NCBI RefSeq assembly: GCF_037975245.1
Contig: NC_092565.1
Location: 4,527,499 to 4,591,498 of the forward strand
Direction of reading: 5' to 3'
Length of the DNA stretch: 64,000 nucleotides
Origin: Apostichopus japonicus
Lineage: Eukaryota; Echinodermata; Holothuroidea; Aspidochirotida; Stichopodidae
A program made the translations under genes and the position numbers. This document shows positions 26,371 through 39,000 of this stretch, in pieces; within the stretch, counting starts at the first letter, position 1; every line of letters begins with the position of its first letter. The notes beneath the pieces were generated by a model, which made no database searches, was not told where the DNA came from, and saw nothing but the letters and a program-made list of their open reading frames with translations.

Positions 26371-27003
26371 TAGGGCAGAACAATACACTGTGTAAAATTA
26401 CCAGATACCACTGAAAGCTGAAGAGGATAACGAAAAAGAAAAAGAAAACTTCTACAAAGTACAAACAAATTAAGCCACCTCTCTGATTTACACACATATT
26501 CTCAGAATTTACAAATTACTACAGACAGAGGGTAGCAAAAGGGTACCAAGCACCCACAGCTGTTCATACAAAAACTTTTAACATTAGACAAGTCTAATTC
26601 ACTAAAACAATTGCACAATTATAATGCAAATTTCTTCACGAGGGAACATTTTTCCACAACAAACGACAAAGGATATTTTATAAGAAGAGTCAGATGAGTG
26701 CATCATAAAACTAGATATCATAAATAAAAATTTTACAATCAAAAACTGTGGAATGAAAAATTAAATCAAGTTCTGTACATTCTTGAGGATTTTAGTACTC
26801 CAAGGAGCAGTGCAAGATTACTTGAGTATTAATAACAAATAGTGAATTAAATTACCATGATAATGTAAACATTTAAAACATAGATGAAAAAGGTTCTATT
26901 ATTTCTGCTTACTTCCAGCAGGTTTTGTTCTTTCTTCATCAAGGACCCTCAGTTCACCTTTCTAAATAGTATATTTCCCCGATGAGAGATGGCCACATGT
27001 CCA

Positions 27004-30000
27004 TCAGAGTTTAGACTTTGTTTCATTATTAAATGGTGTCGGCAGTGGGAAAAGTGGTAACCTGCTCTTGAATGTAGTAATGTCTGTTATTGTCACACAC
27101 TGCGGAAAAGAAGAGCAAAATGTGGTTGATCGAATATGTGGTTTGCAACACTCATTGATCAGGGTTTTTTTCAGAAGGGGAAAAAAAAAAATTACTGATG
27201 TTACTAAATACTAAACAATGATTTCGTTTCAAGCTGAAATGGCGCCATACCAACCAACCCTACCAATCCCCTCCCATGAGGTGATGAATATGGTACTAGT
27301 CATTTTAGCAAAATTGCAAATGATACGTACAACACATTTCATTGGATTTCTGCTTTTATGAACGAATATGTACCGGGTGTTGAGGAGAAACTACATATTT
27401 CTTGAAAACTGAACACCGAGAACTGGAAAAAATATTTTCCATAAACTAATTTGAAGAGATAAGAAACCTAACAGAATATTTTGTAATAGAATGTGTGACC
27501 AAAATATTTCACACAGCCAGATTTTTTCTTTTTTTTAAGTCTTGCTTTTTGCGATGATTAGCTAAAATCAATTCACATTTACCAGAAATGCCTTAACACA
27601 TTACTCAGCATGAATGCCATCAGGGCAAACTGTTTTATTAGTACTATCAATGTAACATATTTAATAGTTGGCATGATTTCCTAACAGTGAATGTAATCCA
27701 CATTTTATGAAAGTCATTTTAATAAGGACATTTTTCTCTCAGAGAGAGGACATCTTTCTCATATGCCGCGGGAATGACGTTCACTCGTTGCTTTGTTAGA
27801 TATACATTCTTACAGCAAAATTTCATGATTCCTGTCTTCACAACCCCCGACAGACGAAGATTTTGATTAATGTGGAAAGATGTCTGGAGTCAGATTTCCT
27901 AAAACAGTAGTCACACTTCTGCCTCAAGATGATCCCTTTATACGAAAAGATATGTGTTGCTAAAGCTACCTGTATCTCGAGATTACATTCTTCTCTAAAT
28001 TATATACAGTATAAATTATTAATTTTAAATTATGTAAATTAGTAACAAATCTTACCTCCTTTAATTGTGGGGCTTCTATCAATTTGGGTTCTTCTTTGAC
28101 AGCTATGTCAGGCTGATCCGAAGCGCCCGTCAACCCATCTCTAGCTTGCATCGGCGGCTGCACGTAGACAGCTATTTTATGCCTACCGGGGGAAGACGCG
28201 TCGAGTAACTTTTCGTAGAAGTCGATCAGATCACCTTTAGTAATGCTCTTTAGATTCTCCACCTCGATCTCATCTGAAAGTAAAGAAGATAAAATCTTTA
28301 TCATGACCTTCGACAATTTAGAATGTGACATGAGTTTGAAAACCATGGAATAGCTTTGGTGCCAGTTGGCTGCACGTATCTTTTAATGTGAGACACCCAA
28401 AATAGTCAAGGCTGTCAAACTTTCACATGATCGTTAACTATTAGTGTTGAACCTTCCATAGAGTCTAGTTCACACAATAAAAAAACTTACACACGTCAAA
28501 CGTACTTTGGAAAGTTTTAGGAATATTAAATAGTATGCATAGATGCATTGGGCTTCTCTATCTTGGTGTTCAATAAATGACTGGCTTAAAGTAGAGACTG
28601 GCCGAGTTTCGGACCAGCAATGACATACTAATTACAGCTATAGTTTACATAAAAGAATTTCACCAACCAGACCAGGTTTCTCAAGAGGGGTGGGTGGGTA
28701 TTAAAGTAGGGACAATTACACATCACTGTTTACAGTTTGATAAACGGTGAGTTTAACAGTGTTGCAAACTTTCACGGCATGAAATGTTAGTTCAGCCAGG
28801 CGATCGATACAGCCAATCTTTATCGATCAAGAATAGACATGAAATTGCAGGCTTTAATTATGCGATTGAGTTAGCTGTTTGAAACTATTAAATATCGAAC
28901 AGAGGTTCCAGGTCCACTTGTGATTATGGGTAATTTCAAAAGTGCAAGGGGGAAAATCGGACGGTTTGGTACTTTAGTTACACTGTGCATGTGGTAAAAG
29001 TACCTTTAAAAGGTCAGTGGCCTTTTAAGCAATAAAATACACAAAAGAAATGGGTTACAGTTAAAAAAAAAAAATGAGTTTCACTGACACCAAGATTAAC
29101 CTAGGCAGTCATGTGTCTCATGACGGGGACACCAAATGCGTCAACAACTTGCGCTAAATTCACTGCACCGTCGAACATATAACTTTGCTATTCACTTTCA
29201 AAGAATGTGACAATGTACAAATGAATCTCTTTTGTGGTTAAACTGAGTTTTAGTACCAATTGTTGGTTCAGGGACTCAAGAAATACATTCCGGAGGAGAC
29301 AATTCTTTCACATACCTCTCTCAAAATTGTACTGCCTCGACGAGATCTCTGTCCAATGTCTGATAGCTTCGCTGGCTAACCTCTTGGGTTTCTCGGATCT
29401 CTTCATTGCCAGAGCTGCGACGTTTTTCTGGTAGTCTTCATCTGTCATCTCGTTAATGTAACTCTACGAGTAAAGGAGTAAACGAGTAAACAAGTTGACA
29501 GTTACAAAACGATTGTTCTATAACACTGTGAATGCTTACAAGCCACAAGTCTAAACCCATTTAACAACTCTCTTTTCTTTTACTCGTATAGAGATGAACT
29601 TTTTCAAGTGAATACTAGCTGATGGAAGGAACAACAGCAAATTTCCTTAGAGTACTCACCTTCATCGACACCAAGAAAGCCTCGATGCGATGATCGAGGT
29701 ACTGAGGTGGTTTGTCGGACTGGATCACGAACCGTAACCCTTGAACTCCATTTGACCTTCTGACCCCACTGAAAACAATGTAACCTACAGGTGCAATGAG
29801 AAAAAAAAAGCATTTGCTTGAAACTCCTCATAAAAAAATGTTGGGTTTCCTGTTTAGGAGAGATGAAATAACCAGACTATGATTGCTATATTTCTTTGGT
29901 TGAAGAGTGGGACACTGCATCAGTACTGACAGAAGTGACAAATACGCTGAACTGGTCTATCTTCTCAAGAAAGCTTATATAAAATGTCTGTCTTCATAAG

Positions 30001-33000
30001 ACTATACTAGTCAATAACATTATGGAATCAAAACTGAATTCCAAACTGGGGGCCACAGCTGTCACACTGACCTGATTTTAAGCAATGCTTCATCCATTCA
30101 TCCCTAGCATGATGACATATCTAATTTTTATAAGGCAGACGGCAATTATATGTTTTTTTTCCCCCTTAAATATAGCTCAATGTGGCATTGAACCACTCCA
30201 AGTGGTCTTTTTCGACAAAGCTGTTCCTTCAACCTGAGCATGTCATTAAAGCAAGGCTCAAGATTTGAGCAAAACAAACAGCAATTTGTTATTATTTTAA
30301 TAAATATATCTCGATGTAGCTTAGAATCATTTCCAAGAGGTCTCACCAAGTTGTTCCTTTGTCCTGAGCATGTCAAAGCAAGGCTCTGATATAATTTGGC
30401 AGAAGAGTTCCAATAGCATATTGTTCCTCGTGGACTGAAGAGTAGTCTGAAAGTAGGCCTCAATGCCCGATACATTGTGCACTTCATTGTGCCGTTGATA
30501 CACATAGTAACAACCTTGAAGAAAGAACGAAGCGGAGAGACTTGGTAAATGTAAAATATTTCAAAATCAGACAATAAAACAGCTGTGTTCGCCACTGATC
30601 ATCTTCCACTATGTAACTACAGTATATATCTCATTTCCTTAGTTAGTATGAAAAGAGTAGGTTAATGTTTCAAGCAAAACTTAAAGGAAAGAAAAGAGAA
30701 GAAACAAGAAACATTAATAACAAAATTGCCTTGTCCTACCACACTTTCATATGAGATATGGCCAAGGCCTAGCCTACTTCCATGTATATGACAATTGCAG
30801 TGGAAAAAAAAAAACTGATTACCCCTTTCCAGGGAGATAAAAAAAATCTTCAGTAGTGTTTGAACCAAACACTGTGACAAAACAACATGATGGAATCCAG
30901 TAGAAAGCAAAGATTTTGTTATCAATTTAAAAATGAAACAAAATTCAGACACTTCTGACACAATCAATATCTTTGTACCTTAATTCTTGGTAGCAAACAA
31001 GCTGTACTTCAACAGTGCTCACCAAAAAAGGATTTGAATTTCAAAACTTTTTGTTCTTACAACTTTGCAGCCAAATATTTCATTGTCAATGTATTTGTAA
31101 ACACAAAAATCTGTATATCTCTTGAAATTCCTTCCCTATCACTTTCTCAGATGTATCAAATGAAAAGTGGGGTGTAATCCCTGCATTTCATGTTATATAC
31201 AATACTGTGTCTTCTGACTGACACCCTTATGGAATACATGGTCATACAGAGATCACCACCAACTATAAAGCACTGGATAGCTCAGTTGATACAGCACGGG
31301 AGTTATCCTGTTCCAAACCTGCTCTAGGCAAAAATTACAATGTTCTTCATAATTGTTCATATTATTTATGATTTCTCAGTCAGTTTTCTGTTCTTTGGTT
31401 TATTGATTAAGTAATATTCTCACCATCTGGTAGCTGAATCTCTCTGTGTCTCATTCTTTGGCTCGGCAATAATGGTTTTGTCTTGGAATTTTCTTTAAGA
31501 ATACTTTCAACCATTTCCAGAGTTTGGAGAGCTTTCTGTTAAATGGAAGAAAAATATATCTCTGCACCTTAATTCTTGGTAGCAAAGCCTCCAGGAGATT
31601 TTTTTCTGGATTTTTTAACCATGCCAAAATTTGAGACCAATTATAATATATTATCTTAATAAGCTAGAGTTAAATCATCTAATAAGGATAATCAGAAATA
31701 CATCAGTATTAATACACAAAACTATAAAAGGGGAACATGATATAGTGAACTTGACAATATCTCTCAGATTTTTATCTGGAAACACTTGAGGGATTGAAAT
31801 AGGATATTTAATAGGCAAGACCAATGACCTATTTGACAATTATAACCTTTGACCTACCTCTTTGGTAAGGTTGCCATGCAACAGAGCTTCAACATGGAGC
31901 TTGGAGAATAGCTGAGGTATAAAGTCTTTCATTCTTGATATTGTCACCTCTGAGAACAATAACAGAAACAAAAAAAGTTATTACACAACTTTTCAACCTG
32001 TCATTGTTTCAATACCAAAAACTGTGTTGAAAGCAGTGAATAACCAAAGATAAAAAGGAAAAAGACACAGATATAGTAAAATGTAATGAGCATGATGGTA
32101 GCTCCTCAAAGGAGGACATACTTAATAGGAGAACCATCACATCATGCACGCCTTGATATTGAAAAAAATTGCTTCCTAGACGTCACAATATATACAAATT
32201 TACCACCTCAATCAGAGAGTATAAAGAAAGAAATGAATGAATTTGAGGAAGACATTACAAATAGATGTAATAACCATTTTTTTTACATTTGCTCGAGCTG
32301 TTGGACCTGTCAATGAAACAAGAAGAAATAACTGACTTCTCTGCCGAAGAATAAAACTTTTTCTTCGCAGTGTGGGAAGGACTGTTGCTACATCAGCCTG
32401 ACCTCATGGATTGGTTTTCAAATAAAGTAACAGGTTACGATGACGTGTGCAGTCATGTATAGTGTAGGCATAAATGGACCCACTTTAACAGTATGGCAAG
32501 TAAGCAATGCATGTTCCATGGTAACCAGGTAAAATTGATTTCTTTTTCATTCTTACAGTGTGATTCATATCACAAGCGGCTCACAGCAATAATCAAAGTT
32601 AATCTGGTTTCTAGTAGTTTTATAATACAATCTACCTTCTTTGTTGGGGCTTTAACTTCAAAACACTACCTCGAGTAAAACACGTCCAGACAATGGAAAT
32701 GCTTCAGGTAAAACACTCGTACCGTGACCCCTCGAGACAACAGGATAGAGATGTTTATCGACAACGTCTCCTCTATAACAAGTTAGATTAATGATGATGC
32801 TGTCGGACTCTGATATGCTTCTATCTTAACGATTAAATTAAAGACCTATGAGATATTAAAATCTCCTTAGTCTGCACCGCTAAAAGCAACTTGCCTTCCA
32901 TTGCATCGGCGAGTTCGTCCTTCGTCCAGGCTTGTTCCGAGATGATGACAGAGGTGAAGTAAACTGCATGCTGGTGGGGCTGCTCCGCCACAAAATTTTG

Positions 33001-36000
33001 CAACATTCTCGTGTACTGACGAGGAAAATTAAAAGCAGACTATGCTAAAATCGGGACTTTCAAGATTGACTTATCAAAAAAATATACAACATTGGTTTAC
33101 ATTTTATAAATAGCACTTTAACTGTAAAAACTTCCACTGCATATCCTAATGTTTGAAATATTTGTGGAGACTCATATTCTAGCAAAGATCGGTAATAAAT
33201 TTTCATGAAAATTTTTCGTTTTCTAAAATTGATGCAAACAAGTGTTATGTATCATGGAATCGATATTATTTAGTAGTGAAAAAAACGTATCGGTAACTTC
33301 TCATGGAGCTCTTGTCTTTTACATTGGTTTTTGTCTCATTTGTCAAAATGGCTGTTAAGTTTCTAAACATCGCACATCAACAACAAATTTATAAGAATGT
33401 AAAGCTTCAGTAGAACTTCTGCTGTTATGACATCAGCCAATGATTGGAAAAACACCTGCTGAGGAAATTGGTGTAATTTCCGACTCCTACTTTGCCCCTT
33501 GGAGTAGAAAGATTATCAAATGCTCGGGGGGTAAGAGGCTTTGTTTAATTTATGAAAACTTCAGGATCTCCTAGTGAAAAATCTACACAGTATGGGAAAT
33601 TATAATAAAGTGTAATTAATATTCAATTATTCAAAGAGGGGCAGCAAATACCTATGAGCTAATTTCATTTTCAAAGAGACATTAAGAATTTTATTTACTT
33701 TATCATTTAATGTGTAAATCGATGGGAGAAATGATAAGGGGTAAAGCAATCCTATGACAGATGGAATGTCGTGAATGGCTTCCCTTAGTTTACCTTACTA
33801 ATAAAAGAAGCTCAAGGACACCACATGCCCGCCCCCATGTGTATCATCGAGGCAAACCTTGGACAAGAAGTTTGAACTGTCAGTTACTGACTAAGGAACG
33901 TTTGATGAAATGTCCATCAAAAAAAAAATGAGGTGAAAAATGTGATAATTTAAAAACAAACAAAATTACTCACCGTTTCCTTGATAACTTGGAACCGTGT
34001 TTCATCGATTTGGAATTTGGTTAACTTCTCCATTATTTTTCGGAGTAGTATTGGTTCTTTGTCGCTATAACCTCCGATGGACACCTAGAGAAGGAGGCAA
34101 AATTAAAGATGAGTTTAGATGAGGTGGGAGTGGAGATATGGCCCTGTTCTTTGACACCAGTTCTTTAGAGTTAGGGAAAAGAAGTATTAAAGTTATTGCA
34201 GACAGCCTTAGTTACATCATCCTTTCTTACGACTACGTCCCAAATCATGAAGAGGATTTACACTTAGGTTTCTTGTTTCTGCGAGTGATACCTTTACTCT
34301 AACTCCAAGTACTCCTTTGCAAATTAATTTCTTCAAAGATTTTTATTTCAATTAATCATCGCAAAATTACCCAAAATATTCAGATCGTTCTCGTAAGAAA
34401 TGAATCCAAAAAAAAAATGCAAACCAAGTTTGTTTACAAAATTGCCCAGTGGGTGTGTTTGTTCGTGATTTGCTTACAACCATAATTAACCCTTTGAAGA
34501 AATGGTCGCTATGGTGACCTGTCATGCTGATGATGTTCGTTACCTGTAAACCATAGATGGTGCTGTCTATACTGTATGATATCCCAGCAAGCTCTGCGTC
34601 GTATGCATATTCATTGAGGGAATCACGTAGAAGAATTGAAAAGAGTTTTGTCATATTGCAGCTGACCGGATCGAGATATGCAAGAGGACTGCGATGGACG
34701 GATAAAAGAAGAAAAAGAAGAGAGATCTGTGAGAGAGATTTCAAAGAGACAAATGTAACATTCACATGATAAAGATACAGACTCGCCACATCAGAGGACC
34801 GGTGCGCCGAGAGCCATGTTGCCCCCCTCCCCCGGCTTCCTCATGGACTGTGCACCCCAGGCTGTTGAGCCTGGACTCCTCTCTCATTTTTGGGGCCTGC
34901 AGAGGACCACTGAGGTCAAATTGTTTCAGGATCATAAGGATGTACTGGAGACGGCTGACCAGCTCTGAAGACCATGGGAGACAGTTTACCAAGGAAGGGT
35001 ATTAGCATGCATCCATATCATAGCTAAGCATGATCAAAACTAAAAAACGGCTCTCCATAGTAACAACCAAACAATACACTGAGACTATTAAAAACTAATT
35101 CTCTGGTTTTCTGAGAATTGTTTTGCTTGACATCCTTAAATCTTCTTCGCAATGGATTAATATTAACTCACCTTGCAAATTCAAAGTACATACAGGCCTT
35201 TGGCATTTGGAATGTATTGTCCTGTTTGAACCATAGCTTCGAAATTGGCGATTCGTAGATCAGGGCCGGCGTGGAGGTGAAACCCTTGTCCCTCTCGCTG
35301 ATCTCAAAGTTAGTCGGTATAAATTCGTTCCTCCCTGGTAGACAGAAGTTTGGGTTCAGGCCGACAGAGTTCCATCTCTGTAAAAGATTTTAGAACCAAG
35401 AGTGACAATGTTTCCGCCAACATCAATTCGTGCTGCAGCTTTGTATCGAGCTTGGTCGATTTACGCTTGCTCAGCTCAACTTACGTTGTCAAAGCAGGCT
35501 TTGCTGCATAACACATTTCAAGCCATGTTCACATTAGAAAACACAAGGGGGGGGGGGTATCAGATACCACAAGGAGGGATCAACTTCCTAGTGTGAACAC
35601 TCACTAATGTAGGGATCAGACTGAAGAAGCCTGATCCCCATTTTGGGGGAGATCCTAACTCAGGAAGATTGCAGTGTGAACGTTCCGGGGATCGCTCTAC
35701 TCGAGATCTTGGTTTACGTAACTGAGGTTTCCTGTGGCGCACTATAACTACCTACTACATTCTGTAGACAATTAACGTGACCTTTTATTTGGTTTGATGT
35801 TGATCTGCCACCCGTTCCTGGTCAGCTTTATCACCAACTATTGCCAAGTTGCTCAAATATAGCATGGTTTTACGTCTAACCCATCTACATATTTACCAAA
35901 ATTTCTCAAAAGGGAAGGGGACACCCCTCCCCGGAAGACTTTTAAAACTCTCTAATACAATATGTTGGTTGCCACCCCCCTCCCCCACTGCACCCCTTTC

Positions 36001-39000
36001 ACCAATCCATCCCAGACAGGTTATTCTGACAGTCTGTGAAACTAAAGTTTCACTTACCGTGATGGTTTCAGCCGGTATCTTGTATTCTTTGTACTCTGTG
36101 CCGTACCATTTCTCCACCTGATCTACCTGATCTTCAAATGATTTGGAAATACAGGCCACCCTGGAGACAAAATTCAAGGCACATTGTCAATTGTCTTCAT
36201 ATTTTAAACTCTCCCCCCCCCCTTTCTCCTTTCTCCCCCTTTATTCTTTCCTCCACTCCTTTTTGCTGCTTTTTGTACTCAACATTTCAAATTGGCTTGA
36301 AACTTAAGCCGGTTTAATGTTTCCTTCCTAATGAAGAGGATCAAATATCTGATGACACTGTTTACAAAGGCACAAGCCAACTTAAGCTATTCCCTTGTTA
36401 GTTGAATTCAAAGAAAACGCAAGAATGGTGGTCGATACTTCGTCTAATCACTTGGAACTCATTGCATTACTAAAATATGCTGCCAAAGTTGCAACTGGGA
36501 CATAAAACATAGATAAAAGTTGAAAATGAAGGGAGAATCCATACCTGACATTTTCTGGCATCAGTAGAGAGAGGATCATCTCGATCAATTCTGGTTTGTA
36601 ATCGTCCATACAGTAGGGAGCGAACAAAACGTCACGTATCGGGTAATACTGACGAAAGGCGAAAAACACAGTTAGTAAAAGGAATCGTTTAATTTGTTTG
36701 CAAAAAGTACACTGACTCTTCTACCACACAAGTAGTCCACAACACAACTCCACCTTGCCCCACCCCTACCCCTACCCTACCACCACCCAGTTCAACTTAT
36801 CTATTCATACTTTTGGTGAAATTCAATCAAGCTGTTTGTACATTCATTCATTCATTTGATAATAAAAAAAGAAAATTTCTGTAAGTTTAATGACTGAAGA
36901 TATTTATATAAAAGTATAAAAACATGTTATAAAAAATTTGACATATTATCAAATCCAAGCAAACATGAAACAGGGAAAAGCTCGCAAGTGATGGTGATAA
37001 ATTTCTACAGAGCGGAACGACGTCTTTGCTACTCACGTGAAGCTGGTGACACAGTTTTGTGACGTAACCTGTAGGCTGCTCTTTGTCTTTGAAGCGAAAC
37101 TTCATTGCATCCAGGTCTCTGCATTCCTCGTGGACCCATTGCTGAGGGCCCTTCTCCCTCAACATATTCAGATACTGGAACATATGGCAAATGATGTCAT
37201 CAACATGGTCTGTTGTTGGAGAAGAGCAAAAAACCAAGTTCCCTTTTTAAAAAACTGGATTTTGAGTTGAGTTGTCTTTCCCACTATTAAAGTATCAGGA
37301 TGTACTACTCACAAATTATAAGATACACTTAATCTTACTTAAAGGGATCTCAATGGTTTCAACCAGTTGGCTGCTCATTATTATTACCTGTTTACTTCCA
37401 CAAATTGTAACTGAAATATATTTCTCTTTTAATTGCCAACCTTAGACAACTATGCCAGATTTTGATCATATTTGCAGCAAGTTTGGTGGACTTCAGTGGC
37501 GTTCTGCAAACTATTCGCAGTAGTAAGTTGCAGTTATAATATCCAGAATTGAAAAAAAATGCTAAAACGATGTTACAAAGTTATCGGAAGCCTGAAATCG
37601 CTCATTTCCATTTGCTGTAGTTTAATTTAAGGCAGTCAATGGAGGCTCATTTTTTTTAAATACTACTCAACCATTAGTTGTGGATGAACAACTGCCTTAA
37701 AATCTTTTGTGATGAATATTCAGAGAATTACGGGGCAGACGTGTTTAAACTGTTGCACCCATTCCTGCTCTGGTTGGCCACTTAAATGTCCCCAACCAGT
37801 GGACGAGAGTTTACCTCAGCACCTGACCACTTTCTCACATACTGAGGGATGTGAAGGCCCCCTGACCACCAACCCATTCACGGGAGTGCAATGATAGTGT
37901 TCAAACAAAGTTTTCTCGAAAACCACATTTCCCAACTCCCTAATCGGAAATATCTAATCCACGAGAGACTAAAAATCTGCATTCCTGCTGAGGTTTTCAA
38001 TTGGACACCCCTACTGACTGTGGCGTGGACACTCTAACAGCTACAGCACACCTTTACCTCATTAACCACATTATAACCTTAGAGATTACTTAGAGCTATG
38101 ATGGAATTAAATGACATGTAACACTGTTTATATGACATAAGTTAATGTGACATAAATCTACTCAATGACCATCATGAATTCACCGTTGCATAGCAACGGC
38201 ACACCTAGACTGGACTACTACGTTTACAGTGTACATTTTATTTTGGACAGACCAAGTGTGTCACTGTTTCTCCAACTGAAGACACGGTACCTTTAAAAGG
38301 CAAACGTGTCTCACTGGAATGTTGCTATATGTGTATGGACAGAGCATATGTTAGGATGACACATAGGCTAAACAGATCAAATGTTAGTCTGTCTGTACCG
38401 AAAGACCCGAGTGCGTTCTTCGGAGAGCACGGGCGAACGTTTCCGTGCTTTACTCACTCAATCCTTCTTCGCTGAGATCGACGTTGATGATGAAGAAAGA
38501 AAACCCCTTTGCGCCAAGCTTTGCACCACCGCAGAGGGTGTTGACCCACCCCTTGGCTTTCAATTCAGATAGAAGACTGCCCTCGGACTCATGACCCACC
38601 AAGTGACCCAGATAGTGAGTCGGCTGATGAGAAGGGACAAAATAACAGAATCAAATGAAAATACTCTTATGTTTTTATCCTAACATTATCCTCACCCGAC
38701 ACCCCCAAAAGGCAAATTACATAATTACACTGCATGTGTGTGTACGTTGTTGTGTATGTCTAGATAAGGTTTACAAATAGCAAATGTCAGCATACGAAGG
38801 TAAATCAATGACTTTCTCGACTGTCGAGGGTCGCTAGGAATCTCAAGCTAGGGAAATGTAGAGTAAAATCTAGCCCGAACTGACAATACGGTAGTCGAGG
38901 TTAATCACCAGATGAAATCAAACAGTAACATATTCATTTTTTTAGACTGTGTCAGTCTGACCTGTGAAAAAATCACACTTCTTAACCTCCTCCCCATGCC

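Noticed and set aside
30146-30595. 149-aa minus-strand frame
   Set aside because: Mostly an off-frame reading through IDE exon 20; only its end reads the degenerate exon copy, which is listed separately.
32086-32316. 76-aa plus-strand frame within an IDE intron
   Set aside because: The composition looks somewhat protein-like, but I recognise no family, and no splice sites or neighbours support it. It could be a transposon relic.
34557-35005. Plus-strand frames at 34557-34769 and 34766-35005
   Set aside because: The first is antisense to IDE exon 15; the second is intronic without similarity.
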